From Halisarca cf. caerulea (Eukaryota > Porifera > Demospongiae > Chondrillida > Halisarcidae), in NCBI GenBank assembly GCA_963170055.1, contig CAUJGJ010000001.1:582501-602500 (forward strand): a DNA stretch of 20,000 nt. Direction: 5' to 3'. The position numbers and the translations under genes are program-made. The first letter of the stretch is position 1. Every line of letters starts with the position of its first letter. Shown here piece by piece: positions 1-9,900 of this stretch. The notes beneath the pieces are model-generated. The model made no database searches and was not told the DNA's origin. It worked only from the letters and a program-made list of their open reading frames with translations.

Positions 1-9
1 CACACACAC

Positions 10-92
<83 letters not shown>

Positions 93-118
93 ACATACAC
101 GCACACCACACACACACA
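1..118. repeat. (CA)n microsatellite
   Basis: Almost pure CA dinucleotide repeat from the window edge, with a TG interruption near position 11 and CATA/CACG variants toward its right end. It probably continues outside the window. No gene is visible in it. Confidence 0.95.
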
Positions 119-938
119 AACTAACTGGTGTACATTCACACACACCCATGGCTATTATGTATGTAACACAACATGTACTGTAGATTCAGTGCAACGTTGG
201 TGTAACAAGTGCATCATCTCCTGTGTCTGCTAACATTGGAAGCCCTGAGGAGTGTACTGGATCTACACTGGAGTGCAATCCAAATGTCATCTACGCCATA
301 ACAGTACCTTATTATTAATTTATATTTTAGTGAAAGCCAAATCTGTAGCACAAGTCCTGTGAGTTTCAGTTGATGCATATACGTATCTTATATAGATGGT
401 AGCGTGATCATGTATAGGTGTTTCTTGGTGTAGGGCTACCACCTAGAGGATGGACAATTGTTTCGTCTGTACAAGATCAAAAATTTATGATAGAACAATT
501 CAACAATACTATAATATTCTATAGCTATCCAAATAGATCAAAAAGAACTCCTTATGCTCTAGGCTAGGGTGAAGACTATTACATATTAAGTATTTGGTAA
601 TATGTAATTATAGCATATGTATATAATATTATATGGCCCTCATGCACATCTCCAAAGGAGTGACTTCTGAAGAAATGCTACGTACACTTGGAGTATCCAC
701 TGAAGATACACTTAGCCTGAGGATATTCCAAATTTATAAAAACATACTCATATTGATTATCATACAAACAAATTCTGTACATGCATGCATACATCCAAGT
801 CTACACATGACTGAAAATTCACTACTTGTTGTGTGAATAAATACAATAAAATACCATACATACTGATATGCAGGTACATACAGTAAGTTGTCCAGCAATA
901 AGAACAATATCAATCATATTCCAAACACATCAGTCCCA
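119..938. other. 3' flank of PPME1, no confident gene
   Basis: This stretch lies beyond the PPME1 stop codon on the minus strand and should include its 3' UTR. I see no clear minus-strand polyadenylation signal. The only coding-like segment is the short plus-strand frame at 184-318, listed separately. The plus-strand ATG frames at 633-836 and from 868 look random: no family resemblance and a composition like the surrounding AT-rich DNA. Confidence 0.5.
184..318 (+). other. possible exon of a neighbouring plus-strand gene
   Basis: A stop-free plus-strand frame follows TAG at 181-183 and runs to TAA at 316-318. It reads as a Ser/Thr/Cys-containing peptide including SPEECTGSTLECNPNVIY. Possible splice acceptors are TAG at 181-183 or CAG at 187-189, and a possible donor is GTACCT at 304. 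The other frames here contain stops. The composition looks like an extracellular domain exon, but I recognise no family and see no partner exon, so it may be chance or a decayed exon. Confidence 0.22.
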
Positions 939-3900
939 CTATTCCTTTAACGAAGCAAACTTGTTCCTCACAAGAAACCCTCCAATAATGTCTGATGCCT
1001 ACAGTAGACACAAGCAGGGAAGATACAAGTGTATAGATGCAAAATGTAACTTTGAAGGTGCAAACAGTACGATACCGATGAAAGTAACAATACAGTACGT
1101 ATATCATACTTTTAAAAAACAAAACAAAAATTGCTGCATACTTAAACTTTAGTATATGTACTGTACATAATAACCCAAACTATTGTACTACAACTAAATT
1201 TATAGAGAAAATTTTATGCACCCAAAAACAGGCAAGCACATGTATGCATAGTGCCTCCAACCTGCTCGATTCCCATCAGTATGATATCATGTTATATTAT
1301 ACATATTTTTCATGGTACACTCATGAGACTTCACATCACAATACATATTATGGAGTACGGTAGTACTCCATATGTAGGATTGACACGGAAAAACATGGCC
1401 GCCATACATTAGCGCAAATTTTGTTTTCATCTGAAAACTAACGATGCAGTACAGTTAGTAGCATTTAGAAGTGATAATGGTGCCTTTTGACACACTAGCT
1501 ATAAGATGAAGTAGTTAAAACCCTTTGTAGGCCAATTTCTTTAAAGAACTTTGAAATCTTAGACGAAAATGTATGGCTACGCAACACCAGTACCATTTTG
1601 AGATTATTCTTATTCTTCTAATTATTATTATTATTATTCTCGTCGTTTTTTCGAACTGGGCTACAGGTCCCCACGAAGCTTCCAGAGGTCTCATCCTTCG
1701 CCAGTGAGCTCTGATTGTTAGCGCTAAGTGCCTATTGTAGGTTTTGAAGCAACACCCACACTTCTTAAGCAAGAAAAAATATAATAGGCAAATCCCATAC
1801 ATTTGCCGGATCAGCCATTTTCGGATCAGCGAAATGGCTAAGCGAGACTAGACGTACGCTATGTACAAAGGTCTGTACTTCGATGAGCATCGACTTCAGC
1901 GTTCTTTTTGCTCTAGCATTTGTTTCTAGATAGGTACATTGATATTAGTCAGGTAACTGCATAGATTTGTAGTTTCTTCATCTTACAAGATTTGATCGTG
2001 CTCCTTCTCAACTGCAGTGGAAACCTATTCAAGCAACCATTTCGCTATAAAACTTGAGGAAAAAACGCACGAACAAGGGTGTATAAAAACCATTCAAAAA
2101 TGGTAAAAGGATGTAGGATTGACACAGGATCGTGCAAAAAGCCATTATCAAAAAAGGATTTTCCAAAAACACTTGGAACAAGGGTAAGTTGCAAAACCGG
2201 TACAGGACTAGGTGGGCAAAGGGCAAGACAGGCATAGGGCTTGACGAGCATAGGGCTACACCTGCATGAGGCTAGACGGGTATAGGACTAGACAGAGTTT
2301 AGTTAGACTGAGTACGTGCACACTGTGCAAATTCCTACATCCTGCAGTACATATGTACTGTGCAGCACATTATACAGTACATATGTAATCTTATTTTCAA
2401 AAGTCACCATCATTACCAGGGTTGGCTGGTGTCGGGACACTTCAAACACTTTTGGAAGTAGTTGGACACAGTGTCCCGACACCAGCCAACCCTGGTAATG
2501 ATGGTGACTTTTGAAAATAAGATTTGAATATTAAAAGGTATATGCTGACTTTTCATTCCTGAAAGCCAAGGTTCCACCAGGTGAACAAACGTTTCATGCA
2601 ACATACATATGTAGAACAATCATCAAACAACTAACACATTTTCCCACTATTGTTGATTCTACCATTGTAATGTCTCGATAGGAGTACTGTCAAGATTAGA
2701 AAACTGCATGGATACCAACAGAGGAAACTAGATTGTGCAATAGGGATGAAAAATGGCCTATAATATGCAATAGTGATAAACAATTCAGGAGTAATCGGGA
2801 ACATTCTAAAAGTAGAAAGAAGTATCAATATCAACTGTGTCAACTTCTAGAAAATTGTGATGGCATTCTTTGCTATCATTTATGAACATTACAGTGTTAA
2901 TTGGACACTTGGTCTGGTCTTCTTTCGTGATGATACATATCTATCAAAATACATGCTGCCAAAAATGCCACCACACTAATATAAAAATGCACCAAAAATG
3001 TACGTTCACTTTCTTCTCATACTTGACTGCTTTAGAAAATAATTACATACTCAATGTCAGAATTGGTGTAACATACCTTATCAGGTATATCCTCATGTAT
3101 TAAGTGTCCACAGTTTGACATAACATGAAACTGAAACTTTCCTGCACATCAGGGATAATATACAGAACACACATTGTCAAAGTCATAAATGTTCAGAGAA
3201 AATATACACACATACCTTGCATTTGTCCTATAGTTAATTCTTTATCCAGGCGATCTACACCTACACGGGGAAATTGAAATGCACAAGCACTGGTTAGGGA
3301 AGTAATTCATCCATCTACGTGCACAATCAAACATGCAAGTCAACAATCCTATGAAGTAAAGATAATGTTAGTTTTGTTAGGCTAAAAGACAACAGAAAAA
3401 CAAAACTTAATCATGTACTACGTGCTGTGTACTACTGTACATACCAACACAAAAAAGTAATTCAACTTCCTTTTGCTGATATGAAACATACCTACCTACC
3501 AAAATACCGTATCCGCTCTAAAAATTCGTCATAAGCTAAACAGCAAAAATTTCTTCATTCGAACCCATTAGAGCAAGACTGTAGAAGACAATCAACGTTT
3601 ACGAATATTTAGATTTTTGGAAGAAAAAAAATGGAATACTGACGGATCTTTGGAGCGATGTCCTAGTGCGTATTTCTCCGTAAAATGGTTGCTTTTCAGT
3701 TTACTCTGAAAACAGCAATTCGAGGCTACCACGTATACAAGGACGTCTGGACTCCAACAATCGGTGATGAATTTGACTGAAGACAAGAACCTAACAACGT
3801 GGAGGATAGATATGCTGTAGCAGTTTATGGCGACTCAGAAAGCAGTGATGTGCTTGGACACCTCCCAAGAGAAATTTCTCAGGTATCTTTTTCTTTTTGA

Positions 3901-6900
3901 AACACGATGGCAGTATCACTGGTAAAGTGACAGGCAAAAGACGCTACTGTTGCCAGAGGGGTGGGATGGAGATTCCATGTGAGTTAACATACACTGGGAA
4001 ACGAAAGAACATTCGGAAACTCCGGGACTTTTTTCAGAGGCAACATTTTGCATGCATTGATTGATATTGCCAGCCAGGATGATCTGTGACATTATAGGAC
4101 GTTCAACATTATTGTTATCATAGCATACTGATCAGTTCACAGAAAGTATAATAATGGAAGTAACTAGGCTTACAATATAACACTATACTGATAAACACAA
4201 ATTAATAAAGATGTTCACAGCACAGTTTTAGTTTTCTACATCTTCATCTTCTTCATCCTCCTCATCCTCATAATCTTGTTCTTCTTCCTCATCGGTATCT
4301 GCAAAGATATCCTCATCCGATTCACTTTCCTCAGCTGATACTCCATACGGGATGGTAAACTCTGGTAGTTCTTTGGCACATCGAATTAGATGGCTTTCCG
4401 TTCCATCCAGAGCATTGGTAAGGCCACAGACCTTGAATGATTTTGTCACACAGTTCCCCTGGGTACTAAGCAAGGTATTAGCTCTGACAATCCAGTCCAC
4501 GATGTCATCTTGTGACACTGATGGTGCACTCGAAGTAGTACTCTGGTTGACATGCTGAACCATGAGATCTTCCCACAATCCTCGGACGATATCCTTGATA
4601 GGCTTGTTTAGTGACACGTCAACAGGCTGCACCTTGCTGGAGCAGCCCCCAGGAATGACAACAACTGTTACATTCACTTTTGCAAGGGACAGGAGAATTT
4701 CATCTGTAAGGCGGGCACGGAATGAATCGAACACCAGAAGACAGTGTCTGCCCTTTGTGTGGGGTGTAAGGATACTTTTAATCCACTTTCGCATGATCCC
4801 TTGATCCATCCACCCCTTAGCCTGAAAAGTAACCAAAACATCCCTTTCCCTTTGCTTTGTATTTTTGAGAGTTTGTTTGGTTGTGCCCTTGAATATAACC
4901 ATGGGTTTTAGCATTTCACCCGCAGCTGAACATGACACCACATGTCACCCATTTCTTTCCTCCTTTGGTGCCACGGATACGTACTTCCTTGGCACCTTTC
5001 CCTGTGACTGTACTTGATCGAGGCATGTCAAAGAAAATCAGTGTCTCGTCCATATTGATGATTAAATTGTCAGGGAAGTTGTGCTGCTCTCGGAAAGTCT
5101 TCACTTCATCAATGAACTTCTCCAGTTTTCTTTCAAGGCCTGCAGGAAGATTCTGCTGGATGTGTGTTTGCGCAGAGATAAGGAATTGCATCGCATAAAC
5201 TTTTGTAACCACCCATCTGATGCACGGAAGTTGGGATGCTCTGGTGAAATGATAGCCATGGCCTTTCGCTGAATCATTTTCCTCTGCACAGTAAGTTGCA
5301 AGTCTCTGGCTTCTAAAATCCACTGGACAATGAGTTGTTCCATGTCGGCATTGTAACTCAATGGTCGCCCTGCACCTCTGTGGGCATGCTTTCCTTTCTT
5401 TGTTGTCAATTCGGCTTTATCTCGAGGTAAAGCACTCAAACTTTTCCAACCACGTAGAGTTGTTCTGGGGATGCCAAAGTGTTTTGATGCCTGTGCCTTA
5501 CTATAAGCCTTCACATACTCAAGCACCTCCAGCTTCTGTCTGAAACTGTATGAAGTGTAGACAGTTTTCCTCTTTCGAGAAGCACTTACTGGTACTACAT
5601 TAACTGTACCTGATGTCAAGCTACTACTGGTACTTGGACCTGGGTCAGCTGTGACTGTAAAGTGGGTAGATGAGTTATAAGACGGCTTGGTATGCGGAAC
5701 ATCTCTTGCAAATGGTAGAGTACCAGTACTTCGACGAACCGGCGTGAAATAATCCACAATAAGCTTCTTCTTTGCCTTTGGCGGATCTTCTTCTCCGTCA
5801 CTTAGGGTGATAGTAGGCGGTTCATCATCCCAATCAGGGCCTGGCAGTTCAGTAACAAATTCAACTTAGCTTCCAACAGACACAGGAGAATCTGGACACA
5901 ATTCTCGATCCATTGGCTAATTACAGAAACCTGTGATTGCGTTCTTCCGATAATCGATCAACTATGTTGAACCATAGAACAAGCTATACTCTCGGTAGAT
6001 ACTGTACGTTCACAAAGAAATGAAAAGAACAAAGGCAACAATGAGTCCTTGTCTTGCTGAGCCACGTGCAGCTGCTAGCCGGACGAATAATTAGATTGCT
6101 TCCTGTCATGACGAAATATTGGAGTAAATTGGCACATATTAGAGCGGCAGGAAATTCATCATGATTAGAGTACCTTTGAATGGATTTTTTTCTCCTGACG
6201 AAAATTAGAAGTGACAAATTCTTAGAGTGGATACGGTACATACAAAAATGCAATCTTAGTAATCTAAAGCTTCACCAAAACTTGTTAGTTCAATTTTGTA
6301 CTACACAGGGCCGGAGCAAGTTCTGTACCATTGGTACGGCCATCAACATACTGAGAATTGAGATGGCTATTGCATGCCCCATCACATCCTAATTGTATTA
6401 TAAATTGCAACGCGTGCACATTTTGCACCTGCTGTGCAGGTGTGAGAAGTTGCACAATGTCATCATGACGATCAACTCAGGACAACAGCTGATAGGATTA
6501 GAACCATTTCATTTTGTTGCTAGTACTGAATGAAATAGTTTGAAATGATTGTAGGTACTGTTATAATAAATAAATAGAAGATTGCGGAAGGTTCATACCT
6601 TTGCTGTCCTCAATATCCATGATCTCCTTTAAGCTTATCTATAATTTTAAGGTAAGCTTGTGGCAAAAGTGCTACGGCCATGGCCATAGTAGGCGTACCG
6701 GTTGTGCCGGCCCTGCTACACATGTCATAATGGTGAAACCCATCACAAAGAACACACTCAAAGTGAATTTATGAACATTGTGAACCAACACGTGTGTCCA
6801 ATGTACGCATACATTACTATAAAATTTCAACTGCTTATAGTGAATGTCTTAAGAATCTTCAGTGAATGCACACTGGTATCCACTTTAATGAGAATTCCAC

Positions 6901-9900
6901 TAACTACAAATGTATGTATCACAAGAGACAAGTGCACAATTCCTATAAAAGGACATAAGGATTGTAATACATGATCTGTTGTCCAAGGTTCTCACCTGCT
7001 AACATTAGCATTTTCGGTACTGAACAACTGACGAACTTCTTAGATATGTCCTTAAACCAGTCTGCATACATCATGAGAACAGCAAGCTAGCAACAGCCAC
7101 ACCATTCACTTCACATTCTGTACACATGTAAGACAGAAGACCCACCTTTCCAAAAACATTCTGTTCTTGATAAATCTACTCTCCATGTATACTTTTCCTT
7201 CATAGACACCTAGAAAATATGTAGGAACATTTTAGCAATAGGATGCAAGCACAGTAGTCTTACCATGTAACTAATTAGACATACAGTAAATTTACACCAA
7301 CATTTCTCAAAATGAGTAACATTCACAATTATGATACCTCACATTAAGTAAAATTCACCCTTTGAAAGTCACAAATTTAAGCACATTATACATGAACAAC
7401 TATGTACGTAGGTACTTTATCTCCCCCAGAGAAAGTAAGAGACTATGCATATTACTCAAATAGCATACAACACTGATTAACAGTAATACTACAACATTCG
7501 TACAGCGGCTGTAAGTATAGTGATCTCGACACTGGAACATATCATGAGTTACATATTATGAATGGTCATAAAAATGTGTTTTCAAAATCTGGGGGATATA
7601 TAGGTGAAAGTAACTTAGTCAATATACAAATGTTTTTTGCATAAGTTACGAAATTTCAGAGCTATTGGAATGCTGAGCTGGGAAACCTGAAAATCCACAT
7701 CTAAGTGACTGTAGCTTTTTGCTAAATCTAGCTATACATACCTCTACTGTATATACAGTAAGGGTGTATAAAAACCATTTAAAAATGGTAAAAGGATGTA
7801 GGGTTGACACAGGATCATGCAAAAAGCCATTAGCAAAAAAGGATTCTCCAAAAACACTTGGAACAAGGGTAAGTTGCAAAACCGGTACAGGGCTTAGGTG
7901 GGCAAAGGGCAAGACAGACATAGGGCTAGACGAGCATAGGGCTACACATACATGAGACTAGACGGGTATAGGGCTAGACAGAGTTTAATTGGACTGAGTG
8001 CACACTGTGCAAATTCCTACATCCCACATGTGCAGCACATTATACAGTACATATGTGCTGCAGAATGTAGGAATTTGCACAGTGTGCACGTACTCAGTCC
8101 AACTAAACTCTGTCTAGCCCTATACCCGTCTAGCCTCATGTATGTGTAGCCCTATGCTCGTCTAGCCCTATGTCTGTCTTGCCCTTTGCCCACCTAGCCC
8201 TGTACTGGTTTTGCAACTTACCCTTGTTCCAAGTGTTTTTGGAGAATTCTTTTTTGATAATGGCTTTTTGCACGATCCTGTGTCAATCCTACATCCTTTT
8301 ACCATTTTTGAATGGTTTTTATACACCCTTGTTTGTGCGTTTTTTCCTTTTATAGCGAAATGGTTGCTTGAATTCCACTGCAGTTGAGAAGGGACACGAT
8401 CAAATCTAGTAAGATAAAGAAACTAGAAATCTATGCAGATACCTGACTAATATCAATGTACCCATCTAGAAACAAATGCTCGAACAAAAAGAGCGCTGAA
8501 GTCGACGATCATCGAAGTGCAGACCTTGTGTACGTATGCATATGTCTAGTCTCGCATAGCTATTTTGCCGATCCGAAAATGGCTGATCCGGCAAATGTAT
8601 GAGATTTGCCTATTAAATTTTTCCTCGCTTTAGAAGTGTAGGTGTTGCTTCAAAACCTGCAAAAGGCACTTCACGCTAACAATCGGAGCTCACTGGCGAA
8701 GGATGAGACCTCTGGAAGCTTCGTGGGGACCTGTAGCCCAGTTCGAAAAAACGACGAGAATAATAATAATAATAATTAGAAGAATAAGAATAATCTCAAA
8801 ATGGTACTGGTGTTGCGTAGCCATACATTTTCATCTAAAATTTCAAAGTTCTTTAAAGAAATTGGCCTATGAAGGGTTTTAACTACTTCATCTTATAGCT
8901 AGTGTGTCAAAAGGCACCAATATCACTTTTAAATGCTACTAACTGTACTGCATCATTAGTTTTCAGATGAAAACAAAATTTGCGCTAATGTATGGCGGCC
9001 ATGTTTTTCCGTGTCAATCCTACATATGGAGTACTACCATACTCCATAATACTCCTTATTAGAATAGATTAGAATCATACTTGGTAACAATTGAAGTCTT
9101 TGGATACACACAGTGTACATTACAAAACACTGAAGAAGTTTTTATAATCCTTTCTCTCTTGGACAGTATTTGAGAACAGAGCTACTGCAAAGGACATTAG
9201 TTGTGTTTCTGGACACTTGATGGTGTAAGTCGTGTTTTCTTATGTAGCAAAATACATACATACGTATGCACGAACAATGGAATATGCTGCATGATGTACG
9301 GTGCACTCCTTTACATTAGAGTAGCTTCGATAAGCATATCAGTGTAATTTTATCCAACAGGCAAAGCTATCCTAAGGATAAAGGATAGCCTTGAATGAAA
9401 AAAGGCTGCCTGGAAAATGACAATAAATTTATTTAACCATACCTTCCAAAACCATACTTAATACAGTGGGTTTAGGGTAAACATTTAGGGTTCCAAAATC
9501 TCCATTCTGTAAAGCATATATCTAGCCATAGTGGTGCAAGAACAGCACAAACACTCAGGTATGTTGGAACTAATTCATCTGATACAGTGATTATATGTAC
9601 ATAGCTGTTGGTATTCAATGCTACTCAAAGGAACACATGCTGTAGTACAGTACTTGTGTACAGAAACTAGCAGGACAGATGAGCATCAATGTGCATTCAC
9701 TGTGGTAGACTTGGATATGACATGTGTACAAATTTGAAAATGAATTGATGCTTGCACAGTAGCACTGAATTGATATTCACGATGCATTCAGGAGACACAT
9801 ACATGTACACAACACTGAACGTCATATAGAACATTCACAAGCTTACAATGGTAATTGACTCTAACATACTTACATTTGTTGACTTGGCATTCTCTGTTGA

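Larger units (their letters stand above)
3507..6236 (-). mobile_element. pogo/POGK-type Tc1-mariner element with TIRs and TA target site
   Basis: A 2,730-bp insertion in PPME1 intron 12. The termini are inverted: CCGTATCCGCTCTAA... at 3507-3531 against the complement of 6236-6212, 22 of 25 bases identical. Both ends are flanked by TA (3505-3506 and 6237-6238), the usual target duplication of the Tc1/mariner/pogo superfamily. Inside are a minus-strand transposase pseudogene (4228-5913) and a convergent plus-strand HIRAN-like pseudogene (3685-4064), with 163 bases between their stops. The remaining interior shows no other gene. Broken reading frames and TIR mismatches mean it is not autonomous now. 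Confidence 0.88.

Noticed and set aside
633..836. 67-codon plus-strand ATG frame in the left flank
   Set aside because: No family resemblance, AT-rich composition like the intergenic DNA around it, and no splice partner or promoter signal.
2387..2524. Canonical microRNA precursor
   Set aside because: A perfect 55-bp stem without bulges is more typical of a foldback element. Without small-RNA data a miRNA call is not supported.
3592..3786. 64-codon minus-strand frame over the HIRAN-like segment
   Set aside because: The plus strand carries the recognisable HIRAN-like pattern, so the minus-strand frame is its shadow.
4352..5543. Plus-strand frames opposite the transposase
   Set aside because: They are antisense shadows of the conserved transposase coding strand, with no independent protein similarity.
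6599..6638. Exon-like 40-base segment on the minus strand with AG and GTATGA borders
   Set aside because: It lies inside the hAT-like element, has no PPME1 similarity, and its inclusion would break the frame between exons 12 and 13, which join perfectly without it.
1346..9051. One giant 7.7-kb transposon with 1-kb terminal inverted repeats
   Set aside because: PPME1 exons 11-14 (7209-3077) lie between the two repeats and are needed for a complete, phase-consistent protein, so the copies are separate insertions in different introns.
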